Positions 24,801 through 37,000 of a DNA stretch of 64,000 nt are shown here, piece after piece. How positions within the stretch are numbered: the stretch's first letter is position 1; the number at the start of each line of letters is the position of its first letter. The stretch is from contig CM082592.2 in the NCBI GenBank assembly GCA_040954595.2, positions 11,346,001 to 11,410,000 on the forward strand, read 5' to 3'. The stretch comes from Balanoglossus misakiensis (lineage: Eukaryota > Hemichordata). The position numbers and the translations under genes were made by a program. The notes under the pieces are model-generated. The model was not told the origin of the DNA. It saw only the letters and a list, made by a program, of their open reading frames with translations, and made no database searches.

Positions 24801-27800
24801 TGAGCTATAACCCATGGTTTTTTCAAAAAATGACCAAATTTTGAAAATTCGCAAAGTCGAAAAATCCTCGATTTTTCACGATTTTCCTGAGCTATAACCC
24901 ATGGTTTTTTCAAAAAATGACCAAATTTTGAAAATTCGCAAAGTCGAAAAATCCTCGATTTTTCACGATTTTCCTGAGCTATAACCCATGGTTTTTTCAA
25001 AAAATGACCAAATTTTGAAAATTCGCAAAGTCGAAAAATCCTCGATTTTTCACGATTTTCCTGAGCTATAACCCATGGTTTTTTCAAAAAATGACCAAAT
25101 TTTGAAAATTCGCAAAGTCGAAAAATCCTCGATTTTTCACGATTTTCCTGAGCTATAACCCATGGTTTTTTCAAAAAATGACCAAATTTTGAAAATTCGC
25201 AAAGTCGAAAAATCCTCGATTTTTCGACATTTTCCTGAGCTATAACCCATGGTTTTTTCAAAAAATGACCAAATTTTGAAAATTCGCAAAGTCGAAAAAT
25301 CCTCGATTTTTCGACATTTTCCTGAGCTATAACCCATGGTTTTTTCAAAAAATGACCAAATTTTGAAAATTCGCAAAGTCGAAAAATCCTCGATTTTTCG
25401 ACATTTTCCTGAGCTATAACCCATGGTTTTTTCAAAAAATGACCAAATTTTGAAAATTCGCAAAGTCGAAAAATCCTCGATTTTTCGACATTTTCCTGAG
25501 CTATAACCCATGGTTTTTTTTCAAAAAATGACCAAATTTTGAAAATTCGCAAAGTCGAAAAATCCTCGATTTTTCGACATTTTCCTGAGCTATAACCCAT
25601 GGTTTTTTTCAAAAAATGACCAAATTTTGAAAATTCGCAAAGTCGAAAAATCCTCGATTTTTCGACATTTTCCTGAGCTATAACCCATGGTTTTTTCAAA
25701 AAATGACCAAATTTTGAAAATTCGCAAAGTCGAAAAATCCTCGATTTTTCACGATTTTCCTGAGCTATAACCCATGGTTTTTTCAAAAAATGACCAAATT
25801 TTGAAAATTCGCAAAGTCGAAAAATCCTCGATTTTTCACGATTTTCCTGAGCTATAACCCATGGTTTTTTCAAAAAATGACCAAATTTTGAAAATTCGCA
25901 AAGTCGAAAAATCCTCGATTTTTCACGATTTTCCTGAGCTATAACCCATGGTTTTTTCAAAAAATGACCAAATTTTGAAAATTCGCAAAGTCGAAAAATC
26001 CTCGATTTTTCGACATTTTCCTGAGCTATAACCCATGGTTTTTTCAAAAAATGACCAAATTTTGAAAATTCGCAAAGTCGAAAAATCCTCGATTTTTCGA
26101 CATTTTCCTGAGCTATAACCCATGGTTTTTTCAAAAAATGACCAAATTTTGAAAATTCGCAAAGTCGAAAAATCCTCGATTTTTCGACATTTTCCTGAGC
26201 TATAACCCATGGTTTTTTCAAAAAATGACCAAATTTTGAAAATTCGCAAAGTCGAAAAATCCTCGATTTTTCGACATTTTCCTGAGCTATAACCCATGGT
26301 TTTTTTCAAAAAATGACCAAATTTTGAAAATTCGCAAAGTCGAAAAATCCTCGATTTTTCGACATTTTCCTGAGCTATAACCCATGGTTTTTTCAAAAAA
26401 TGACCAAATTTTGAAAATTCGCAAAGTCGAAAAATCCTCGATTTTTCGACATTTTCCTGAGCTATAACCCATGGTTTTTTCAAAAAATGACCAAATTTTG
26501 AAAATTCGCAAAGTCGAAAAATCCTCGATTTTTCGACATTTTCCTGAGCTATAACCCATGGTTTTTTTCAAAAAATGACCAAATTTTGAAAATTCGCAAA
26601 GTCGAAAAATCCTCGATTTTTCGACATTTTCCTGAGCTATAACCCATGGTTTTTTTCAAAAAATGACCAAATTTTGAAAATTCGCAAAGTCGAAAAATCC
26701 TCGATTTTTCGACATTTTCCTGAGCTATAACCCATGGTTTTTTCAAAAAATGACCAAATTTTGAAAATTCGCAAAGTCGAAAAATCCTCGATTTTTCGAC
26801 ATTTTCCTGAGCTATAACCCATGGTTTTTTCAAAAAATGACCAAATTTTGAAAATTCGCAAAGTCGAAAAATCCTCGATTTTTCGACATTTTCCTGAGCT
26901 ATAACCCATGGTTTTTTCAAAAAATGACCAAATTTTGAAAATTCGCAAAGTCGAAAAATCCTCGATTTTTCGACATTTTCCTGAGCTATAACCCATGGTT
27001 TTTTCAAAAAATGACCAAATTTTGAAAATTCGCAAAGTCGAAAAATCCTCGATTTTTCGACATTTTCCTGAGCTATAACCCATGGTTTTTTCAAAAAATG
27101 ACCAAATTTTGAAAATTCGCAAAGTCGAAAAATCCTCGATTTTTCACGATTTTCCTGAGCTATAACCCATGTTTTTTTCAAAAAATGACCAAATTTTGAA
27201 AATTCGCAAAGTCGAAAAATCCTCGATTTTTCGACATTTTCCTGAGCTATAACCCATGGTTTTTTCAAAAAATGACCAAATTTTGAAAATTCGCAAAGTC
27301 GAAAAATCCTCGATTTTTCGACATTTTCCTGAGCTATAACCCATGGTTTTTTCAAAAAATGACCAAATTTTGAAAATTCGCAAAGTCGAAAAATCCTCGA
27401 TTTTTCGACATTTTCCTGAGCTATAACCCATGGTTTTTTCAAAAAATGACCAAATTTTGAAAATTCGCAAAGTCGAAAAATCCTCGATTTTTCGACATTT
27501 TCCTGAGCTATAACCCATGGTTTTTTTCAAAAAATGACCAAATTTTGAAAATTCGCAAAGTCGAAAAATCCTCGTTTTTTCCGACATTTTCCTGAGCTAT
27601 AACCCATGGTTTTTTTCAAAAAATGACCAAATTTTGAAAATTCGCAAAGTCGAAAAATCCTCGATTTTTCGACATTTTCCTGAGCTATAACCCATGGTTT
27701 TTTTCAAAAAATGACCAAATTTTGAAAATTCGCAAAGTCGAAAAATCCTCGATTTTTCGACATTTTCCTGAGCTATAACCCATGGTTTTTTCAAAAAATG

Positions 27801-30800
27801 ACCAAATTTTGAAAATTCGCAAAGTCGAAAAATCCTCGATTTTTCGACATTTTCCTGAGCTATAACCCATGGTTTTTTCAAAAAATGACCAAATTTTGAA
27901 AATTCGCAAAGTCGAAAAATCCTCGATTTTTCGACATTTTCCTGAGCTATAACCCATGGTTTTTTCAAAAAATGACCAAATTTTGAAAATTCGCAAAGTC
28001 GAAAAATCCTCGATTTTTCGACATTTTCCTGAGCTATAACCCATGGTTTTTTCAAAAAATGACCAAATTTTGAAAATTCGCAAAGTCGAAAAATCCTCGA
28101 TTTTTCACGATTTTCCTGAGCTATAACCCATGGTTTTTTCAAAAAATGACCAAATTTTGAAAATTCGCAAAGTCGAAAAATCCTCGATTTTTCGACATTT
28201 TCCTGAGCTATAACCCATGGTTTTTTCAAAAAATGACCAAATTTTGAAAATTCGCAAAGTCGAAAAATCCTCGATTTTTCGACATTTTCCTGAGCTATAA
28301 CCCATGGTTTTTTCAAAAAATGACCAAATTTTGAAAATTCGCAAAGTCGAAAAATCCTCGATTTTTCGACATTTTCCTGAGCTATAACCCATGGTTTTTT
28401 CAAAAAATGACCAAATTTTGAAAATTCGCAAAGTCGAAAAATCCTCGATTTTTCGACATTTTCCTGAGCTATAACCCATGGTTTTTTCAAAAAATGACCA
28501 AATTTTGAAAATTCGCAAAGTCGAAAAATCCTCGATTTTTCGACATTTTCCTAAGCTATAACCCATGGTTTTTTCAAAAAATGACCAAATTTTGAAAATT
28601 CGCAAAGTCGAAAAATCCTCGATTTTTCGACATTTTCCTGAGCTATAACCCATGGTTTTTTCAAAAAATGACCAAATTTTGAAAATTCGCAAGGTCGAAA
28701 AATCCTCGATTTTTCGACATTTTCCTGAGCTATAACCCATGGTTTTTTCAAAAAATGACCAAATTTTGAAAATTCGCAAAGTCGAAAAATCCTCGATTTT
28801 TCGACATTTTCCTGAGCTATAACCCATGGTTTTTTCAAAAAATGACCAAATTTTGAAAATTCGCAAAGTCGAAAAATCCTCGATTTTTCGACATTTTCCT
28901 GAGCTATAACCCATGGTTTTTTCAAAAAATGACCAAATTTTGAAAATTCGCAAAGTCGAAAAATCCTCGATTTTTCGACATTTTCCTGAGCTATAACCCA
29001 TGGTTTTTTCAAAAAATGACCAAATTTTGAAAATTCGCAAAGTCGAAAAATCCTCGATTTTTCGACATTTTCCTGAGCTATAACCCATGGTTTTTTCAAA
29101 AAATGACCAAATTTTGAAAATTCGCAAAGTCGAAAAATCCTCGATTTTTCACGATTTTCCTGAGCTATAACCCATGGTTTTTTCAAAAAAATGACCAAAT
29201 TTTGAAAATTCGCAAAGTCGAAAAATCCTCGATTTTTCACGATTTTCCTGAGCTATAACCCATGGTTTTTTCAAAAAATGACCAAATTTTGAAAATTCGC
29301 AAAGTCGAAAAATCCTCGATTTTTCACGATTTTCCTGAGCTATAACCCATGGTTTTTTCAAAAAATGACCAAATTTTGAAAATTCGCAAAGTCGAAAAAT
29401 CCTCGATTTTTCGACATTTTCCTGAGCTATAACCCATGGTTTTTTCAAAAAATGACCAAATTTTGAAAATTCGCAAAGTCGAAAAATCCTCGATTTTTCG
29501 ACATTTTCCTGAGCTATAACCCATGGTTTTTTCAAAAAATGACCAAATTTTGAAAATTCGCAAAGTCGAAAAATCCTCGATTTTTCGACATTTTCCTGAG
29601 CTATAACCCATGGTTTTTTTCAAAAAATGACCAAATTTTGAAAATTCGCAAAGTCGAAAAATCCTCAATTTTTCGACATTTTCCTGAGCTATAACCCATG
29701 GTTTTTTTCAAAAAATGACCAAATTTTGAAAATTCGCAAAGTCGAAAAATCCTCGATTTTTCGACATTTTCCTGAGCTATAACCCATGGTTTTTTTCAAA
29801 AAATGACCAAATTTTGAAAATTCGCAAAGTCGAAAAATCCTCGATTTTTCGACATTTTCCTGAGCTATAACCCATGGTTTTTTTCAAAAAATGACCAAAT
29901 TTTGAAAATTCGCAAAGTCGAAAAATCCTCGATTTTTCGACATTTTCCTGAGCTATAACCCATGGTTTTTTTCAAAAAAATGACCAAATTTTGAAAATTC
30001 GCAAAGTCGAAAAATCCTCGATTTTCACGATTTTCCTGAGCTATAACCCATGGTTTTTTCAAAAAATGACCAAATTTTGAAAATTCGCAAAGTCGAAAAA
30101 TCCTCGATTTTTCACGATTTTCCTGAGCTATAACCCATGGTTTTTTCAAAAAATGACCAAATTTTGAAAATTCGCAAAGTCGAAAAATCCTCGATTTTTC
30201 ACGATTTTCCTGAGCTATAACCCATGGTTTTTTCAAAAAATGACCAAATTTTGAAAATTCGCAAAGTCGAAAAATCCTCGATTTTTCACGATTTTCCTGA
30301 GCTATAACCCATGGTTTTTTCAAAAAATGACCAAATTTTGAAAATTCGCAAAGTCGAAAAATCCTCGATTTTTCACGATTTTCCTGAGCTATAACCCATG
30401 GTTTTTTCAAAAAATGACCAAATTTTGAAAATTCGCAAAGTCGAAAAATCCTCGATTTTTCGACATTTTCCTGAGCTATAACCCATGGTTTTTTCAAAAA
30501 ATGACCAAATTTTGAAAATTCGCAAAGTCGAAAAATCCTCGATTTTTCGACATTTTCCTGAGCTATAACCCATGGTTTTTTCAAAAAATGACCAAATTTT
30601 GAAAATTCGCAAAGTCGAAAAATCCTCGATTTTTCGACATTTTCCTGAGCTATAACCCATGGTTTTTTCAAAAAATGACCAAATTTTGAAAATTCGCAAA
30701 GTCGAAAAATCCTCGATTTTTCGACATTTTCCTGAGCTATAACCCATGGTTTTTTTCAAAAAATGACCAAATTTTGAAAATTCGCAAAGTCGAAAAATCC

Positions 30801-33622
30801 TCGATTTTTCGACATTTTCCTGAGCTATAACCCATGGTTTTTTTCAAAAAATGACCAAATTTTGAAAATTCGCAAAGTCGAAAAATCCTCGATTTTTCGA
30901 CATTTTCCTGAGCTATAACCCATGGTTTTTTCAAAAAATGACCAAATTTTGAAAATTCGCAAAGTCGAAAAATCCTCGATTTTTCGACATTTTCCTGAGC
31001 TATAACCCATGGTTTTTTCAAAAAAATGACCAAATTTTGAAAATTCGCAAAGTCGAAAAATCCTCGATTTTTCACGATTTTCCTGAGCTATAACCCATGG
31101 TTTTTCAAAAAATGACCAAATTTTGAAAATTCGCAAAGTCGAAAAATCCTCGATTTTTCGACATTTTCCTGAGCTATAACCCATGGTTTTTTCAAAAAAT
31201 GACCAAATTTTGAAAATTCGCAAAGTCGAAAAATCCTCGATTTTTCGACATTTTCCTGAGCTATAACCCATGGTTTTTTCAAAAAATGACCAAATTTTGA
31301 AAATTCGCAAAGTCGAAAAATCCTCGATTTTTCACGATTTTCCTGAGCTATAACCCATGTTTTTTTCAAAAAATGACCAAATTTTGAAAATTCGCAAAGT
31401 CGAAAAATCCTCGATTTTTCGACATTTTCCTGAGCTATAACCCATGGTTTTTTCAAAAAATGATCAAATTTTGAAAATTCGCAAAGTCGAAAAATCCTCG
31501 ATTTTTCGACATTTTCCTGAGCTATAACCCATGGTTTTTTCAAAAAATGACCAAATTTTGAAAATTCGCAAAGTCGAAAAATCCTCGATTTTTCACGATT
31601 TTCCTGAGCTATAACCCATGGTTTTTTCAAAAAATGACCAAATTTTGAAAATTCGCAAAGTCGAAAAATCCTCGATTTTTCGACATTTTCCTGAGCTATA
31701 ACCCATGGTTTTTTCAAAAAATGACCAAATTTTGAAAATTCGCAAAGTCGAAAAATCCTCGATTTTTCGACATTTTCCTGAGCTATAACCCATGGTTTTT
31801 TCAAAAAATGACCAAATTTTGAAAATTCGCAAAGTCGAAAAATCCTCGATTTTTCGACATTTTCCTGAGCTATAACCCATGGTTTTTTCAAAAAATGACC
31901 AAATTTTGAAAATTCGCAAAGTCGAAAAATCCTCGATTTTTCGACATTTTCCTGAGCTATAACCCATGGTTTTTTTCAAAAAATGACCAAATTTTGAAAA
32001 TTCGCAAAGTCGAAAAATCCTCGATTTTTCGACATTTTCCTGAGCTATAACCCATGGTTTTTTTCAAAAAATGACCAAATTTTGAAAATTCGCAAAGTCG
32101 AAAAATCCTCGATTTTTCGACATTTTCCTGAGCTATAACCCATGGTTTTTTTCAAAAAATGACCAAATTTTGAAAATTCGCAAAGTCGAAAAATCCTCGA
32201 TTTTTCGACATTTTCCTGAGCTATAACCCATGGTTTTTTCAAAAAATGACCAAATTTTGAAAATTCGCAAAGTCGAAAAATCCTCGATTTTTCGACATTT
32301 TCCTGAGCTATAACCCATGGTTTTTTCAAAAAATGACCAAATTTTGAAAATTCGCAAAGTCGAAAAATCCTCGATTTTTCGACATTTTCCTGAGCTATAA
32401 CCCATGGTTTTTTCAAAAAATGACCAAATTTTGAAAATTCGCAAAGTCGAAAAATCCTCGATTTTTCGACATTTTCCTGAGCTATAACCCATGGTTTTTT
32501 CAAAAAATGACCAAATTTTGAAAATTCGCAAAGTCGAAAAATCGTCGATTTTTCGACATTTTCCTGAGCTATAACCCATGGTTTTTTTCAAAAAATGACC
32601 AAATTTTGAAAATTCGCAAAGTCGAAAAATCCTCGATTTTTCGACATTTTCCTGAGCTATAACCCATGGTTTTTTCAAAAAATGACCAAATTTTGAAAAT
32701 TCGCAAAGTCGAAAAATCCTCGATTTTTCGACATTTTCCTGCGCTATAACCCATGGTTTTTTCAAAAAATGACCAAATTTTGAAAATTCGCAAAGTCGAA
32801 AAATCCTCGATTTTTCGACATTTTCCTGAGCTATAACCCATGGTTTTTTCAAAAAATGACCAAATTTTGAAAATTCGCAAAGTCGAAAAATCCTCGATTT
32901 TTCACGATTTTCCTGAGCTATAACCCATGTTTTTTTCAAAAAATGACCAAATTTTGAAAATTCGCAAAGTCGAAAAATCCTCGATTTTTCGACATTTTCC
33001 TGAGCTATAACCCATGGTTTTTTCAAAAAATGACCAAATTTTGAAAATTCGCAAAGTCGAAAAATCCTCGATTTTTCGACATTTTCCTGAGCTATAACCC
33101 ATGGTTTTTTCAAAAAATGACCAAATTTTGAAAATTCGCAAAGTCGAAAAATCCTCGATTTTTCGACATTTTCCTGAGCTATAACCCATGTTTTTTTCAA
33201 AAAATGACCAAATTTTGAAAATTCGCAAAGTCGAAAAATCCTCGATTTTTCGACATTTTCCTGAGCTATAACCCATGGTTTTTTCAAAAAATGACCAAAT
33301 TTTGAAAATTCGCAAAGTCGAAAAATCCTCGATTTTTCGACATTTTCCTGAGCTATAACCCATGGTTTTTTCAAAAAATGACCAAATTTTGAAAATTCGC
33401 AAAGTCGAAAAATCCTCGATTTTTCGACATTTTCCTGAGCTATAACCCATGTTTTTTTCAAAAAATGACCAAATTTTGAAAATTCGCAAAGTCGAAAAAT
33501 CCTCGATTTTTCGACATTTTCCTGAGTTATAACCCATGGTTTTTTCAAAAAATGACCAAATTTTGAAAATTCGCAAAGTCGAAAAATCCTCGATTTTTCG
33601 ACATTTTCCTGAGCTATAACCC
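15841..33622 (-). repeat. 87-bp satellite array, left arm (about 204 copies)
   Basis: Tandem monomers of 87 bp (for example CATTTTCCTG at 16081 and again at 16168), about 32% GC, nearly identical over 17.8 kb. The strand label '-' is set by convention so that the left and right arms have opposite signs. Each monomer carries T6-C-A6, AATTTT-G-AAAATT and a dyad with 11-bp arms GTCGAAAAATC / GATTTTTCGAC around CTC. Two subtypes alternate in blocks: A has TTTTTCGACATTTTCC and B has TTTTTCACGATTTTCC, in which the outer stem pairs are lost. Length changes are mostly in the T and A runs (85-89 bp). Marker variants recur at a fixed offset of 2,965 bp: A7 at 18810 and 21775, T8-A6 at 18978 and 21943, CCTAAGC at 19482 and 22447. 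This shows higher-order duplication. No spacer genes interrupt the arm. Confidence 0.98.
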
Positions 33623-33650
33623 AAATTTGGTCATTTTTTGAAAAAACCAT
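33611..33650. other. Orientation switch of the satellite
   Basis: Left-arm sequence GAGCTATAACCC runs directly into right-arm sequence AAATTTGGTCATTTTTTG with no other DNA between. The two arms then continue as reverse complements. GAGCTATAACCCA and TGGGTTATAGCTC thus flank a 26-base centre. The monomer just left is subtype A; the one just right is subtype B with a private change (GAGCAT for GAGGAT), so the flanks are not exact mirror copies. Confidence 0.9.
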
Positions 33651-33811
33651 GGGTTATAGCTCAGGAAAATCGTGAAAAATCGAGCATTTTTCGACTTTGC
33701 GAATTTTCAAAATTTGGTCATTTTTTGAAAAAACCATGGGTTATAGCTCAGGAAAATGTCGAAAAATCGAGGATTTTTCGACTTTGCGAATTTTCAAAAT
33801 TTGGTCATTTT
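33623..33811 (+). repeat. 87-bp satellite, right arm, part before the gap
   Basis: About two monomers in the reverse orientation, ending abruptly in the N run. Sequence is otherwise consensus apart from the GAGCAT change at about 33682-33687. Confidence 0.95.
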
Positions 33812-33911
33812 NNNNNNNNNNNNNNNNNNNNNNNNNNNNNNNNNNNNNNNNNNNNNNNNNNNNNNNNNNNNNNNNNNNNNNNNNNNNNNNNNNNNNNNNN
33901 NNNNNNNNNNN
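33812..33911. other. Assembly gap of 100 N
   Basis: Exactly 100 N, a conventional scaffold gap of unknown true size. It falls inside the satellite, so the copy number of the array cannot be trusted. Confidence 0.99.
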
Positions 33912-34020
33912 GAATTTCGGAGAGTATTTGGTCATTTTTGAAAAAAAACATGGGTTATAGCTCAGGAAAATGTCGAAAAATCGTTTTCGTGAGAAATTGG
34001 TCATTTTTGAAAAAAACATG
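33912..34020 (+). repeat. Rearranged satellite next to the gap
   Basis: Two abnormal monomers: one begins GAATTTCGGAGAGTATTTGG, where consensus has GAATTTTCAAAATTTGG, and one is shortened, with AATCGTTTTCGTGAGAAATTGG in place of the dyad and spacer. They may be true decayed copies or low-quality contig-end sequence; single-base homopolymer losses are also frequent for the next 3 kb. Confidence 0.7.
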
Positions 34021-37000
34021 GGTTATAGCTCAGGAAAATGTCGAAAAATCGAGGATTTTTCGACTTTGCGAATTTTCAAATTTGTCATTTTTTGAAAAAA
34101 CCATGGGTTATAGCTCAGGAAAATGTCGAAAAATCGAGGATTTTTCGACTTTGCGAATTTTCAAAATTTGGTCATTTTTTGAAAAAACCATGGGTTATAG
34201 CTCAGGAAAAATGTCGAAAAATCGAGGATTTTCGACTTTGCGAATTTTCAAAATTTGGTCATTTTTTGAAAAACCATGGGTTATAGCTCAGGAAAATGTC
34301 GGAAAAATCGAGGATTTTTCGACTTTGCGAATTTTCAAAATTTGGTCATTTTTTGAAAAAACCATGGGTTATAGCTCAGGAAAATGTCGAAAAATCGAGG
34401 ATTTTTCGACTTTGCGAATTTTCAAAATTTGGTCATTTTTTGAAAAAACCATGGGTTATAGCTCAGGAAAATCGTGAAAAATCGAGGATTTTCGACTTTG
34501 CGAATTTTCAAAATTTGGTCATTTTTTGAAAAAACCATGGGTTATAGCTCAGGAAAATGTCGAAAAATCGAGGATTTTTCGACTTTGCGAATTTTCAAAA
34601 TTTGGTCATTTTTTGAAAAAACCATGGGTTATAGCTCAGGAAAATGTCGAAAAATCGAGGATTTTTCGACTTTGCGAATTTTCAAAATTTGGTCATTTTT
34701 TGAAAAAACCATGGGTTATAGCTCAGGAAAATGTCGAAAATCGAGGATTTTTCGACTTTGCGAATTTTCAAAAATTTGGTCATTTTTTGAAAAACCATGG
34801 TTATAGCTCAGGAAAATGTCGAAAAATCGAGGATTTTTCGACTTTGCGAATTTTCAAAATTTGGTCATTTTTTGAAAAACCATGGGTTATAGCTCAGGAA
34901 AATGTCGAAAAATCGAGGATTTTTCGACTTTGCGAATTTTCAAAATTTGGTCATTTTTTGAAAAAACCATGGGTTATAGCTCAGGAAAATGTCGAAAAAT
35001 CGAGGATTTTTCGACTTTGCGAATTTTCAAAATTTGGTCATTTTTGAAAAAACCATGGGTTATAGCTCAGGAAAATGACGAAAAATCGAGGATTTTTCGA
35101 CTTTGCGAATTTTCAAAATTTGGTCATTTTTGAAAAAACCATGGGTTATAGCTCAGGAAAATGTCGAAAAATCGAGGATTTTTCGACTTTGCGAATTTTC
35201 AAAATTTGGTCATTTTTTGAAAAACCATGGGTTATAGCTCAGGAAAATCGTGAAAAATCGAGGATTTTTCGACTTTGCGAATTTTCAAAATTTGGTCATT
35301 TTTTGAAAAAACCATGGGTTATAGCTCAGGAAAATGTCGAAAAATCGAGGATTTTTCGACTTTGCGAATTTTCAAAATTTGGTCATTTTTTGAAAAAACC
35401 ATGGGTTATAGCTCAGGAAAATGTCGAAAAATCGAGGATTTTTCGACTTTGCGAATTTTCAAAATTTGGTCATTTTTTGAAAAAACCATGGGTTATAGCT
35501 CAGGAAAATGACGAAAAATCGAGGATTTTTCGACTTTGCGAATTTTCAAAATTTGGTCATTTTTTGAAAAAACCATGGGTTATAGCTCAGGAAAATGTCG
35601 AAAAATCGAGGATTTTTCGACTTTGCGAATTTTCAAAATTTGGTCATTTTTTGAAAAAACCATGGGTTTATAGCTCAGGAAATCGAGAAAATCGAGGATT
35701 TTTCGACTTTGCGAATTTTCAAAATTTGGTCATTTTTGAAAAAACCATGGGTTATAGCTCAGGAAAATCGTGAAAAATCGAGGATTTTTCGACTTTGCGA
35801 ATTTTCAAAATTTGGTCATTTTTTGAAAAAACCATGGGTTATAGCTCAGGAAAATGTCGAAAAATCGAGGATTTTTCGACTTTGCGAATTTTCAAAATTT
35901 GGTCATTTTTTTGAAAAAACCATGGGTTATAGCTCAGGAAAATGTCGAAAAATCGAGGATTTTTCGACTTTGCGAATTTTCAAAATTTGGTCATTTTTTG
36001 AAAAACCATGGGTTATAGCTCAGGAAAATGTCGAAAAATCGAGGATTTTTCGACTTTGCGAATTTTCAAAATTTGGTCATTTTTTGAAAAAACCATGGGT
36101 TATAGCTCAGGAAAATGTCGAAAATCGAGGATTTTTCGACTTTGCGAATTTTCAAAATTTGGTCATTTTTTGAAAAAAAACATGGGTTATAGCTCAGGAA
36201 AATGTCGAAAAATCGAGGATTTTTCGACTTTGCGAATTTTCAAAATTTGGTCATTTTTTGAAAAAAAACATGGGTTATAGCTCAGGAAAATGTCGAAAAA
36301 TCGAGGATTTTTCGACTTTGCGAATTTTCAAAATTTGGTCATTTTTTGAAAAACCATGGGTTATAGCTCAGGAAAATGTCGAAAAATCGAGGATTTTTCG
36401 ACTTTGCGAATTTTCAAATTTGGTCATTTTTTGAAAAAACCATGGGTTATAGCTCAGGAAAATGTCGAAAAATCGAGGATTTTTCGACTTTGCGAATTTT
36501 CAAAATTTGGTCATTTTTTGAAAAAACCATGGGTTATAGCTCAGGAAAATGTCGAAAAATCGAGGATTTTTCGACTTTGCGAATTTTCAAAATTTGGTCA
36601 TTTTTTGAAAAAACCATGGGTTATAGCTCAGGAAAATCGTGAAAAATCGAGGATTTTTCGACTTTGCGATTTTCAAAATTGGTCATTTTTTGAAAATAAC
36701 CATGGGTTATAGCTCAGGAAAATGTCGAAAAATCGAGGATTTTTCGACTTTGCGAATTTTCAAAATTTGGTCATTTTTTGAAAAAACCATGGGTTATAGC
36801 TCAGGAAAATGTCGAAAAATCGAGGATTTTTCGACTTTGCGAATTTTCAAAATTTGGTCATTTTTTGAAAAAACCATGGGTTATAGCTCAGGAAAATGTC
36901 GAAAAATCGAGGATTTTTCGACTTTGCGAATTTTCAAAATTTGGTCATTTTTTGAAAAACCATGGGTTATAGCTCAGGAAATGTCGAAAAATCGAGGATT

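Noticed and set aside
24179-26221. 680-codon open frame of 29-residue repeats, and many like it on both sides of the junction
   Set aside because: They arise because the satellite period is a multiple of three. Two overlapping frames are equally open, frames break at homopolymer indels, and there is no signal peptide, domain or splice structure.
33560-33700. Inversion junction as a pure sequencing fold-back artefact
   Set aside because: Neighbouring monomers on the two sides are different subtypes and one has a private change, so the sequence is not an exact mirror. A scaffolding error is still possible and is stated as such.
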